44,422 bases of DNA, from the NCBI RefSeq assembly GCF_022829515.1, contig NZ_JAKSYL010000026.1:1-44422 (forward strand), given 5' to 3'. Each line of letters starts with the position of its first letter. Within the stretch, counting starts at the first letter, position 1. This document shows, piece after piece, positions 8,842 to 17,093 of this stretch. The position numbers and the translations under genes are program-made. A model generated the notes under the pieces. It did no database searches and was not told the DNA's origin. It saw only the letters and a program-made list of their open reading frames with translations. The DNA is from Methylobacterium sp. J-048. Its GTDB lineage: Bacteria > Pseudomonadota > Alphaproteobacteria > Rhizobiales > Beijerinckiaceae.

Positions 8842-9855
8842 ATGTCGTCGCCCGCCCGCGCCCCGAACGCGTCCCTGTCCGTGCGCCGATTCGCGATCGA
8901 TTACGGGCTCCTGATCCTGCTCGTCGGACTGGTGGCGGTCTTCGCGGTCGCGCAGCCCGCCTTCCTGCGCGTCAACAACCTGTTCAGCATCCTGCAGGCG
9001 GTCGCCATCGTGGCGCTGCTCGGGGTCGGCGTGACGGTCACGATGATCGCCGGCGGGTTCGATCTCTCGGTCGGCGGGCTCGCCGCCTTCGTGCAGATGG
9101 CCGCCGCCTACAGCCTGATCGTGCTCGACGGCTCGACCGGGAGCACCATCCTGCTCTGCCTGGGGCTCGGCGTGCTGGTCGGCCTCGGCAACGCGCTGCT
9201 GATCGTCCGGCTCGGCATCCCCGACCTGCTCGCCACGCTCGGGATGCTGTTCCTCCTGGCCGGCCTCCAATTGATCCCGACCGGGGGCCGCTCGATCGCG
9301 CCGGGCATGACCCTGCTCGACGGGTCCGTGGCGGACGGCGCCTTCACCGACGCGTTCCTCGCCCTCGGCCGGCACCGGTTCTGGGACATCCTGCCGGTCC
9401 CGGTGGTGGTGCTCGCACTCGTGGCCGCCGCGCTCTGGTTCGTGATGGATCTCACCCGCTTCGGCCGGGTGTTCCACGCGGTCGGCGGCAACGAGCTCGC
9501 GGCGCGGCTCGCCGGCGCGCCGACGCGGGCCTATCGGGTCTGGGCCTACGTCATCTCCTCGACCGTAGCGTCCATCGGCGGCATCCTGATGGCCGCCCGG
9601 ATCGGCCGAGGCGACGTGTCGGCCGGCAACGGGCTGATGCTGGATGCCATCGCGGCCGCGCTGATCGGCTACGCCGTGCTCGGGGCCAACCGCCCGAACA
9701 TCCTCGGCACGGTCGTGGGCGCCGTGTTCGTGGGCGTCCTGCTCAACGGCCTGACGATGCTGAACGCCCCCTACTACCTGCAGGATTTCGTCAAGGGCGC
9801 CGTGCTGATCGGCGCCCTGACCGTCACCTACGGCCTCGCGCCGAAGCAGGGCTGA
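8842..9855 (+). CDS. Sugar-type ABC transporter permease (RbsC-like)
   Basis: This 337-aa inner-membrane protein has 8-10 hydrophobic helices and the BPD_transp_2 signatures of RbsC-type permeases: AGGFDLSVGGLAAF near residue 70 and GGNELAARLAGAPTRAYRVW, the cytoplasmic coupling loop. It pairs with the ATPase directly upstream (10-bp spacing). The ATG at 8842 gives a short cytoplasmic tail before the first helix. It stops only 13 bp before the convergent binding-protein gene ends, so the two transcripts meet tail to tail. Confidence 0.9.
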   Translation: MSSPARAPNASLSVRRFAIDYGLLILLVGLVAVFAVAQPAFLRVNNLFSILQAVAIVALLGVGVTVTMIAGGFDLSVGGLAAFVQMAAAYSLIVLDGSTGSTILLCLGLGVLVGLGNALLIVRLGIPDLLATLGMLFLLAGLQLIPTGGRSIAPGMTLLDGSVADGAFTDAFLALGRHRFWDILPVPVVVLALVAAALWFVMDLTRFGRVFHAVGGNELAARLAGAPTRAYRVWAYVISSTVASIGGILMAARIGRGDVSAGNGLMLDAIAAALIGYAVLGANRPNILGTVVGAVFVGVLLNGLTMLNAPYYLQDFVKGAVLIGALTVTYGLAPKQG

Positions 9856-9868
9856 CGGTGGCGCGCGA

Positions 9869-10906
9869 TCAGCGTGGCTGCGGGATCCAGGGGGCTGTCG
9901 CGGCCTCCGAACGGCCGAAGGCCGGGATCCGGGCGTTCAGATCCGCGATGGTCTTCACCCCGGCTTCCCGCAGCGCCCCCTGCGTCAGCAGGGTCGGCTC
10001 GACCGTGATCCGAGGCCCGGGATCCTGACCCGCGAGGGCGAGCGCCGCGGCGCGGATCGACACCGCGCCGACCACGGCCGGATTCGTCGCGACGGTGGCG
10101 ACCCAGGGGCTGCCAGGCTCGGTGATCTCGCCGATATCTGCGGTCGAGACGTCGGCCGAATAGATCTTCACCGTGTCGGCGAGGTTCAGTTCGTTCACGG
10201 CGAGCTTCGCGCCGCGCGCGAACTCGTCATAGGGCGCGACGATCACCGTGATGCCCGGGTTGGCGCGCAGGGCCGCCTTGGCCTGGTCGGCGACGACGCT
10301 CGCGGTCGCGTCGCTGACGGTGCCGAAGCGGGCCTTCTCGATCACCCCCGGATGGGCGGCCTTGAAGGCGGTCCAGACCGCGTCGCGGCGATCGAGGGGC
10401 GCGAAGCCGGCGACATAGATATAGGCCGCCTGGAAGCTGGTCCCGTTCTCCTGAACGACCTGATCCAGCGCCTTCTGGGCGAGTGCGCGATCGCTCTGCT
10501 CGACCTGCGGGATCCGCGGATGGTCGAGATTCACGTCGAAGGCCACGACTTTGATGCCGGCCTCGACCGCCTTCAGGGCGACGTCCTTGAGCGATTCAGG
10601 CAGGCCGTGATCGATCACGATCGCCTTGGCGCCGAGCGCAATGGCCTGCTCGACCTGCTCGCGCTCCTGCGCCGCATCCTGCTTACCGGGGAAGATCCGC
10701 AGGTCGATGCCGAGCGCCTTGGCCTGCGCCCGCGCGCCGGCCTCGTAGGCCTGGTAGAAATCGCCGACCGACAGGTAGCGGACCAGGGCGACCGTGACGT
10801 CGCCGCGATCGAACGGCGGCGGTGCCCCGGGGAGGCCGCCCGCCCAGGCGGCGGTCGAGAGGCCGAAGGCCGCGACGGCGGCGCAGAGACGGAGACGCAC
10901 GGACAT
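9869..10906 (-). CDS. Periplasmic sugar-type ABC substrate-binding protein
   Basis: This 345-aa protein has a clear signal peptide (basic RLR, hydrophobic core, cleavage near AWA-G at residues 20-23) and the two-lobed Peripla_BP_4 layout of ribose/galactose/AI-2 binding proteins (KQDAAQEREQVEQAIALGAK, then DVNLDH, and later ADVSTADIGEI in the C-lobe). The ATG at 10904-10906 has GAGGAAA 5 nt upstream. It starts 14 bp after the stop of the DszC-like gene, so it is the last gene of the minus-strand operon although its expected ATPase and permease partners are on the other strand. The ligand is unknown. Confidence 0.88.
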   Translation of the reverse strand: MSVRLRLCAAVAAFGLSTAAWAGGLPGAPPPFDRGDVTVALVRYLSVGDFYQAYEAGARAQAKALGIDLRIFPGKQDAAQEREQVEQAIALGAKAIVIDHGLPESLKDVALKAVEAGIKVVAFDVNLDHPRIPQVEQSDRALAQKALDQVVQENGTSFQAAYIYVAGFAPLDRRDAVWTAFKAAHPGVIEKARFGTVSDATASVVADQAKAALRANPGITVIVAPYDEFARGAKLAVNELNLADTVKIYSADVSTADIGEITEPGSPWVATVATNPAVVGAVSIRAAALALAGQDPGPRITVEPTLLTQGALREAGVKTIADLNARIPAFGRSEAATAPWIPQPR

Positions 10907-10920
10907 GGCTTTCCTCGATC

Positions 10921-12183
10921 TCATTGGGCTGTCGGCAGGACGCGGCCGATCTTCCACTGGAACGGCGGCTCGGTGCCGTTGACCGCGAAGTCACCGACGA
11001 TCCGGTCCTTGAAGATGCGCGGGTTGTGCGAGGCGATCGTGCGCGCGTTGCGCCAGTGCCGGTCCAGGGCGTGCCCGCTGCTCGTCGCGGAGGCGCCCAG
11101 CGCGTCGAACAGGATCGTGCCCGCGTCCAGGACGAGGCCGGTCAGCACGGTCTGCGCCTGGGCGAGCTCGATCTCCGAGGCGACGTTAATTGCCTGCGCC
11201 GCCTCCGCGGGCAGGTTCGCGACCCGGGCCTCGTAGGCGCGCTGCACCGCCTCCGCCGCCCGGGCGTTGAGCGCCCCGGCCGCGTAGGCCAGCGCGTGCA
11301 CCCGGCCGACCACCTGGAGCACCTGCGGGTCGGCGCTGGGCCGCGCGCCCGCGGCGTGGGAATAGGTCCGCTCCCGCGTGCGCACCGCCTGGGTCACCGC
11401 GTCGGCCGCCGCCCGGGCGATCCCGGTGAGCGTGGCGAGATGCACCGCCTGGAAGAACGCTGTGCCGTAGGCGAAGCGGACCTCCGTGGCCAACGGCTCG
11501 CCGATGGCGGGCACGTCCGCGAATGTGGCGGTGCCGCTCGCGGTCAGCCGCTGGCCGAACCCGTCCCAATCGTCGTGGATCGCGACGCCGGGCGCCCGCG
11601 CCGACACGACGACCGAGGTCTCCTCCCCGGCCTCGCCGGTGCCGACCACGTCGATCCAGTCGGCGAACAGCGAGCCGGTGGTGTAGTACTTTCGCCCGGT
11701 CAGCCCCCAGCCGTCGCCGCGCCGGTGGATGCGGGTCTCGAACGTGCCGACCACCGCGCTCCCGGTCTCCGACCAGGCGCCCCCGAACAGGTCGCCGTCC
11801 GCCAGGCGCTCGATCCAGCGCGCCCGGCGCGCATCGTGGGGGCTACTGACGGTGTCCTCCGCGAAGCCGAAATGGTTGCGGAGGGCCTGGGGCAGGTTGG
11901 AATCGGCCTGCGCCAGCTCGGCGAGGAGGCCGAACAGGTCCGGCAGGCTGGCGCCGAAGCCGCCCTCCGCCTCCGGCACCCGCAGGGCGCCGAACCGCGC
12001 CGCGCGCAGCCAGCCCACGGCCTCGTCGGGCAAGCGGCGCTCCCGCTCGCGCGCGACGGCTCCCTCGCGGATCCGGGCGAAGATCGGCCGGAACCGGGCC
12101 GCCAGGCGCTCGTAATGCGGGCTCGGCGGCGAGCCCCAGGCGGAGCGCTCGGGGGGCCAGGCAGCGGCGTCGGTTTGGCTCAT
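10921..12183 (-). CDS. Acyl-CoA-dehydrogenase-fold flavin monooxygenase (DszC/SfnB-like)
   Basis: This 420-aa protein has the acyl-CoA dehydrogenase fold but belongs to the group that uses reduced flavin for oxygenation (DszC, SfnB, DnmZ-like). Evidence is the middle domain GGAWSETGSAVVGTFETRI and LTGRKYYTTGSLFADWIDV, and the C-terminal SGHALDRHWRNARTIASHNP, a motif shared with the second homologue at 18893-20113. Such enzymes oxidise sulfur or nitrogen atoms of small organics and need a separate flavin reductase; none is encoded here. It lies between livF (31 bp) and the sugar-type binding protein (14 bp) in one operon. Confidence 0.85.
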   Translation of the reverse strand: MSQTDAAAWPPERSAWGSPPSPHYERLAARFRPIFARIREGAVARERERRLPDEAVGWLRAARFGALRVPEAEGGFGASLPDLFGLLAELAQADSNLPQALRNHFGFAEDTVSSPHDARRARWIERLADGDLFGGAWSETGSAVVGTFETRIHRRGDGWGLTGRKYYTTGSLFADWIDVVGTGEAGEETSVVVSARAPGVAIHDDWDGFGQRLTASGTATFADVPAIGEPLATEVRFAYGTAFFQAVHLATLTGIARAAADAVTQAVRTRERTYSHAAGARPSADPQVLQVVGRVHALAYAAGALNARAAEAVQRAYEARVANLPAEAAQAINVASEIELAQAQTVLTGLVLDAGTILFDALGASATSSGHALDRHWRNARTIASHNPRIFKDRIVGDFAVNGTEPPFQWKIGRVLPTAQ

Positions 12184-12214
12184 CGGGTCGGTCTCGTCCG
12201 GTCGCGGGTGAGGG

Positions 12215-13003
12215 TCAGTGCCGCGTCGGCGCGTCGGCGGCGCCGAGATACAGCGCGGCGAGACGGCCGCTGGCGGCGAGTTCGGCTGAGGGGCCTGCGG
12301 CGACCACGCGCCCGCTCTCCAGCACGATGGCGCGGTCGGCCTGGTCGAGCACGAGGTTCGCGCTCTGCTCGGCGATCAGGACGCTCAGGCCCTCCTCGCG
12401 GTTGAGGCGGGCGATGATCGCGAAGATCTCGGCGACGACGATCGGGGCGAGGCCCATCGAGGGCTCGTCGAGGAGGAGCAGGGTCGGCCGGGTCATCAGC
12501 GCGCGGCCGATGGCGACCATCTGCTGCTCGCCGCCCGAGGTCAGGCCGGCGCGTGCGCCGCGGCGCTCTCTCAGGCGCGGGAACCACCCGTAGACCCGCT
12601 CGAGATCCGCGGCGAGCTGCCGCCGGCTCGGACGGCGCAGATACCCGCCGGTGAGCAGGTTCTCTTCCACCGTGAGCTGCCCGAACACGTGCCGGCCCTC
12701 CAGCACCTGCACGATGCCGCGCGCCACGAGATCGGCCGGATCGAGCCGCCGGGTCTCCTCGCCCCGCCAGCGGATCGAGCCGCCGCGCAGGGCGCCGCGC
12801 TGAGCGCCCAGCAGGTTCGAGATCGCCCGCAGGGTCGTCGTCTTGCCGGCGCCGTTCGGGCCGACCAGGGCCACGATCTCGCCCCGGGCGACGCTCAGGG
12901 ACACGTCGTGGAGGGCCAGGATCGAGGCACCGTAGACGGCCTCGATCGCCTCCACGTCGAGGAAGGGTGGTCGCACCGGGCCGGCCTCAACGACCCGAGT
13001 CAT
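12215..13003 (-). CDS. LIV-type ABC transporter ATPase (LivF-like)
   Basis: This 262-aa single ABC domain has Walker A GPNGAGKTT, signature LTSGGEQQMVAIGRAL and Walker B LLLLDEPSMGLAP, the last being typical of LivF. With the LivG-like ATPase it drives the LivH/LivM-like pore. The start at 13003 overlaps the stop of the binding-protein gene (ATGA), giving translational coupling. Longer in-frame upstream starts would run into that gene and lack ABC character. Confidence 0.92.
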   Translation of the reverse strand: MTRVVEAGPVRPPFLDVEAIEAVYGASILALHDVSLSVARGEIVALVGPNGAGKTTTLRAISNLLGAQRGALRGGSIRWRGEETRRLDPADLVARGIVQVLEGRHVFGQLTVEENLLTGGYLRRPSRRQLAADLERVYGWFPRLRERRGARAGLTSGGEQQMVAIGRALMTRPTLLLLDEPSMGLAPIVVAEIFAIIARLNREEGLSVLIAEQSANLVLDQADRAIVLESGRVVAAGPSAELAASGRLAALYLGAADAPTRH

Positions 13004-14346
13004 CGGGCCACCGCCTCGGCGGAATCCGTTGAGCGGGGCGTGATGCCCTTCTCCTTGGCGTAGGCCGCGGCGCGCTCGTAGATCAGCGGCAGGAGCAGTT
13101 CGCGGTCGGATTTGACCCAGCCGTTGCTGACGATAGTCCACTTGGCGCCGTCCCATTGCAGGACCTTGCCGGCGCCGCCGCCCTCATGATCGTTGATCGA
13201 GAGACGCAGGGGTTGGACGAGGCCCTCGGCGCCGATCGCCCGCAGGCGATCCTCATCGAGAACGAGGTGCTCCAGGCCCCATTGGCCCTCCTCACCGGTA
13301 ATCGGCCGGTTGCCGAAGCGCGCCTGCGCCGTGCGGATCGCCTCGACCGAGATGATCGCTTCGATCAGTCCGGAATTGTAGTACACCGAACCGAAGCTCT
13401 TCAGGTCCTTCAGGTCGCTCTTGCCCTTGTCGACGATCGCGGCCTTGATCTTCTTGAGGATCTCGAAATCCTGACTGGCCGGGAACGGCGTGATCGCCAG
13501 ATAGCCCTTCCCGACGCTGCCCGCCGGTCGTACGTCCTCCTCCGAGCCGGACCAGATGCCGCCGATGATGTGATCGACCGGGAAGCCGGTCTTGGCCGCG
13601 GTCTTGATCGCGACGGGCGTCATCACCCCCCAGCCGCGCAGGAACACCCAGTCGGGCTTGATCTGCCGGATCCGCCCCCATTGCGCCGACTGGTCGTTGC
13701 CGGGATGCGGCACCGGGATCTGGATGTCCTCGAAGCCGTAGGTCTTGGCGAGCAGGGCGAGCGGGGTCTGGGTCTCCTTACCGTAGGGGCTGTCGTGATA
13801 GACGGTCGCAATCTTGAGGCCCTTCAGCTTGTCCTTTCCGCCAACCTGCTCGGCGATGTAGTTGATCGCCGAGGACGCCTCGCTCCAGAAGCTGAACAGG
13901 ACCGTGAAGCTGTAGGGGAAGACCCGGCCGTCGATCGCTTCGGTACGGCCGTAGCCGGTGGTCACGAGCGGGATCTTGTCGGCGACCGATTTCTCCGTGA
14001 GCGCTTTCGAAACCGGGTCGCCGTGCGGCAGGAAGATCGGCACCGGCGAACCGTCCTTGCCGCCCTTCATCCGCTCGTAGCACTCGACGCCCTTCTCGAC
14101 CGCCCACTCGGTCTCGCACTCGTCCCAGACCAGCTTCACGCCGTTGATGCCGCCCTCGACCTCGTTGATGTAGCGGAAGTAATCGATGACGCCGGCCCAG
14201 CTCGGAATACCCGACGAGGCGTAGGCGCCGACCCGGAAGGTCGCCAGCGGGAAGTATTGCTTGGCCGGCTCTGCGATGGCGGTGGAGGCGGCGCAGAGGC
14301 TCGCCGCGAGGGCGGTGGCGCGCAGGGCGTGGACGAGGCGTGACAT
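13000..14346 (-). CDS. LIV-type ABC periplasmic substrate-binding protein
   Basis: This 448-aa protein is secreted (signal peptide MSRLVHALRATALAASLCAA, cleavage near AIA-E at 24-26) and has the type I periplasmic fold of branched-chain amino acid/amide-binding proteins (Peripla_BP_6). Segments such as INEVEGGINGVKLVWDECE (the usual D/E-xxS/T region), VTTGYGRTEAIDGRVFPYSF and IGGIWSGSEEDVRPAG are seen. It is longer than classical LivJ (about 370 aa). The ligand is not defined; the operon enzymes suggest an organosulfur or aromatic compound rather than an amino acid. Confidence 0.9.
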   Translation of the reverse strand: MSRLVHALRATALAASLCAASTAIAEPAKQYFPLATFRVGAYASSGIPSWAGVIDYFRYINEVEGGINGVKLVWDECETEWAVEKGVECYERMKGGKDGSPVPIFLPHGDPVSKALTEKSVADKIPLVTTGYGRTEAIDGRVFPYSFTVLFSFWSEASSAINYIAEQVGGKDKLKGLKIATVYHDSPYGKETQTPLALLAKTYGFEDIQIPVPHPGNDQSAQWGRIRQIKPDWVFLRGWGVMTPVAIKTAAKTGFPVDHIIGGIWSGSEEDVRPAGSVGKGYLAITPFPASQDFEILKKIKAAIVDKGKSDLKDLKSFGSVYYNSGLIEAIISVEAIRTAQARFGNRPITGEEGQWGLEHLVLDEDRLRAIGAEGLVQPLRLSINDHEGGGAGKVLQWDGAKWTIVSNGWVKSDRELLLPLIYERAAAYAKEKGITPRSTDSAEAVAR

Positions 14347-14369
14347 CCTGGGTCTCCGAGAGAAAGCGG

Positions 14370-15419
14370 TCAGCGGACGAGGCGCCGCCAGAGGCGGACG
14401 ATGAGGGCGACGAGGCCGTTGGGCTCCTTGATCAGGAAGCTTATGATCAGCGCGCCGAAGATCACCCGCTGGATGTTCGAGACCTGCCCGCCGTCGAGGC
14501 CGGCCCCGAGCACGGCTTCCGAGAGGTGCGTCAGCAGGATCGGGGTCAGGACGATGAACGCCGACCCGATGAAGCTGCCGCCCAGGCTGCCCAGCCCCCC
14601 GATGATGATGATGAACATCGCCTGGAAGGACCGATCGAGATCGAAGCTGCGGGCATCGACCGTGCCGAGATAGGCGAAGGCCCAGAGCGCCCCGGCGACG
14701 CCGCACACCGTGGCGCCGGCGAAGAACGCCGAAAGCTTGGCCCGCGCCACCGGTACGCCGATCACCGCGGCCGCCGTCTCCCCGTCGCGCACCGCCCGCC
14801 AGTTTCGGCCCGTCTGGCTGCGCACCAGCCGCCAGGCGATCGCCGTCACGACCGCGACGCTCGACAGCGTCAAGGCGTAGCGGCCGGCCGGACTCGACAG
14901 ATCGCGTCCGAGGATCGCAAGGCGCGGCGCGGAGATGGAACTGGAGGAGGCGTAGTTCGAAAACCAGCCGACTTGGTTGAAGGTCCACTCGATCAGGAAC
15001 TGCCCGGCGAGCGTCGGCGCGATGAGGTAGAATCCCTTGATGCGCAGGCTCGGCAGCCCGATCACGAGGCCTGCGAGGCCGGCGATCAGGCCGCCCAGGG
15101 CGAGGCTGGCCGGCAGCGGCAGGCCGGGGAGGCGCAGCAGCAGGTTGTAGGTGGCGTAAGCGCCGACCGCCATGAAGGCGCCCGTGCCCAGGGAGGCCTG
15201 GCCCGCGTAGCCCATGGTCAGGTTCAGGCCGAGGCCCGCCAGCGCCATGATCAGGAACGGGATCAGGATTGCATTGTACCAATAGTCGGTTGCCACCAGC
15301 GGGACGCCCACGACGGCGAGCGCCAGCAGCACGGCGAACCCGGCGTACCGGAGCGGCAGCGCGGGCCATGCGAGGCGCCGGCCCGGGACGAGATCGGCGG
15401 CGGAGGATGCGGACGTCAC
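14370..15419 (-). CDS. LIV-type ABC transporter permease (LivM-like)
   Basis: This 349-aa protein has about 9-10 membrane helices with the BPD_transp_2 motif GLNLTMGYAGQASLGTGAF (residues 63-81) and the LivM-type cytoplasmic loop TGRNWRAVRDGETAAAVIGV. The start codon is GTG, 3 bp after the livH-like stop. It pairs with LivH-like 15423-16304 as the second pore half. Confidence 0.92.
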   Translation of the reverse strand: MTSASSAADLVPGRRLAWPALPLRYAGFAVLLALAVVGVPLVATDYWYNAILIPFLIMALAGLGLNLTMGYAGQASLGTGAFMAVGAYATYNLLLRLPGLPLPASLALGGLIAGLAGLVIGLPSLRIKGFYLIAPTLAGQFLIEWTFNQVGWFSNYASSSSISAPRLAILGRDLSSPAGRYALTLSSVAVVTAIAWRLVRSQTGRNWRAVRDGETAAAVIGVPVARAKLSAFFAGATVCGVAGALWAFAYLGTVDARSFDLDRSFQAMFIIIIGGLGSLGGSFIGSAFIVLTPILLTHLSEAVLGAGLDGGQVSNIQRVIFGALIISFLIKEPNGLVALIVRLWRRLVR

Positions 15420-15422
15420 GGA

Positions 15423-16304
15423 TCAAACCCTCTCGATGGCGCGCTCGCCGAACAATCCGGCCGGGCGGACCAAGAGGAAGGCGACGGCGAGCAGATAGGC
15501 GAACCAGGTGGAGACCGAGCCGCCGAGCAGCGGCCCGAGATAGATCTCGGCCAGGGCGTCGGCGGCGCCGACGATGAGGCCGCCGACGATGGCGCCGGCG
15601 ATCGAGGTGAAGCCGCCGATGATCAGCACCGGCAGCGCCTTCAGCACCACGAAGGTCAGCGAGAACTGCACGCCCTGGCGCGCGCCCCACAGCAGCCCCG
15701 CCACCAGCGCCACGAACCCGGCCACCGCCCACACCGTCGCCCAGAGAACCGGCAGCCGGATCCCGATGGACAGGGCCGCCTGCGGATCGTCCGCCACCGC
15801 GCGCAAAGCCACGCCGATCCGCGTGCGCTCGAAGAACAGCGACAGGGCGATCACCAGGGCTCCGGCGCTCGCCGCGGCGACGAGATCGAAGCGGCTGAGC
15901 TGGATCGGGCCGAGCGCGACGGGCAGATCGGGGATGCCGAGGTCGAGTTCGTGTACGCTCGCGCCCATCAGGAGCTGCGCAATGCCCTCGATCACGTAGG
16001 ACAGGCCGAGCGTCGCCATGAACAGCGTCATCTGCGACCGGTTGACGAGGGGGCGCAGCAAGACCCGCTCGACCGCCACCGCCAGTGTCACCATGATCGC
16101 CAGCGTCACCAGGCCGGCGAGCCAGAAGGGCAGGTCCCGCTCCGTCAGGGTGACGAAGGTCAGCGCGGCGCAGAGCACCATTGCCCCCTGCGCGTAGTTG
16201 AACACGCCCGAGGCCTTGTAGATCAGCACGAAACCGATCGCCACGAGAGCGTACATCACGCCGGCGAGCAGGCCGCCCGCGAGCGTCTCCAGGAAGAAGC
16301 TCAT
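15423..16304 (-). CDS. LIV-type ABC transporter permease (LivH-like)
   Basis: This 293-aa permease has about 8 helices, the N-terminal LAGGLLAGVMYALVAIGFVL and FNYAQGAMV pattern typical of LivH, and the coupling loop GVALRAVADDPQAALSIGI. It starts 10 bp after the LivG-like gene and ends 3 bp before the LivM-like gene. It forms the inner-membrane pore with LivM. Confidence 0.92.
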   Translation of the reverse strand: MSFFLETLAGGLLAGVMYALVAIGFVLIYKASGVFNYAQGAMVLCAALTFVTLTERDLPFWLAGLVTLAIMVTLAVAVERVLLRPLVNRSQMTLFMATLGLSYVIEGIAQLLMGASVHELDLGIPDLPVALGPIQLSRFDLVAAASAGALVIALSLFFERTRIGVALRAVADDPQAALSIGIRLPVLWATVWAVAGFVALVAGLLWGARQGVQFSLTFVVLKALPVLIIGGFTSIAGAIVGGLIVGAADALAEIYLGPLLGGSVSTWFAYLLAVAFLLVRPAGLFGERAIERV

Positions 16305-16314
16305 GCGCCGGCCC

Positions 16315-17085
16315 TCAATGCGGCTTGCCGAGATAGGCCGCGATCACGACCGGGTCGTTGCGCACCGCCTCCGGAGGACCGTCGCCGACCTTGCGCCCGT
16401 AATCGAGCACCACGACGTGGTCGGACAGGCTCATCACCACGCCGATGTCGTGCTCGATCAACACGACCGTGAGGCCGAACGTGTCCCGGGCCGCCTCGAT
16501 GAAGCTGCCCATTGCGCGCTTCTCCTCGCCGTTCATGCCCGCCATCGGCTCGTCCAGCAGCAGGAGCTTCGGGCGCGCCGCCAGCGCCCGAGCGAGGTCG
16601 ACCCGCTTCTGGATGCCGTAGGGCAGCGTTGACACGATGCGGTCGCGGTAGGAGGCGAGGTCGAGGAAAGCGAGGATCTCCTCGGCGGCCTGAAGAAAGC
16701 GGCGCGTCTCGGCGGCGTCGCGGGGCAACCCGAAGGCGTGCTCGACCAGCGTCGTCCGGCTGTGGCGCGCGAGGCCCGCCAGCACGTTGTCGATGACGGA
16801 GAGCGGCCCGAACAAGGCTGCGTGCTGAAAGGTTCGGCCGATGCCGCGCCTGGCAGCCGAGCCGGGGCGGATGCGGCCGAAACGCTCGCCCTCGAAGGTA
16901 ACGCTTCCCGAATCCGCCCGGTAGACCCCGTTGAGGATGTTGAGCAGCGAGCTCTTGCCGGCCCCGTTCGGACCGATGAGCGCGCAGATCTCGCCGCGCC
17001 GGACCGCGAAGCTCAAGCCGTCGATCGCCGTGATGCCCTTGAACGCCAGCGAGACGTCGGCGAGTTCGAGGATCGTGTCGGACAT
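16315..17085 (-). CDS. LIV-type ABC transporter ATPase (LivG-like)
   Basis: This 256-aa ABC domain has Walker A GPNGAGKSS, signature LPYGIQKRVDLARAL and Walker B LLLLDEPMAGMN; the C-terminal extension after the H-loop (IEHDIGVVMSL) is typical of LivG. I prefer the ATG at 17085, preceded by GTGAGG 7 nt upstream; a GTG at 17097 overlapping the previous stop would add four residues. It is the second gene of the operon, 8 bp after the LLM monooxygenase. Confidence 0.91.
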   Translation of the reverse strand: MSDTILELADVSLAFKGITAIDGLSFAVRRGEICALIGPNGAGKSSLLNILNGVYRADSGSVTFEGERFGRIRPGSAARRGIGRTFQHAALFGPLSVIDNVLAGLARHSRTTLVEHAFGLPRDAAETRRFLQAAEEILAFLDLASYRDRIVSTLPYGIQKRVDLARALAARPKLLLLDEPMAGMNGEEKRAMGSFIEAARDTFGLTVVLIEHDIGVVMSLSDHVVVLDYGRKVGDGPPEAVRNDPVVIAAYLGKPH

Positions 17086-17093
17086 GGCCGGCC

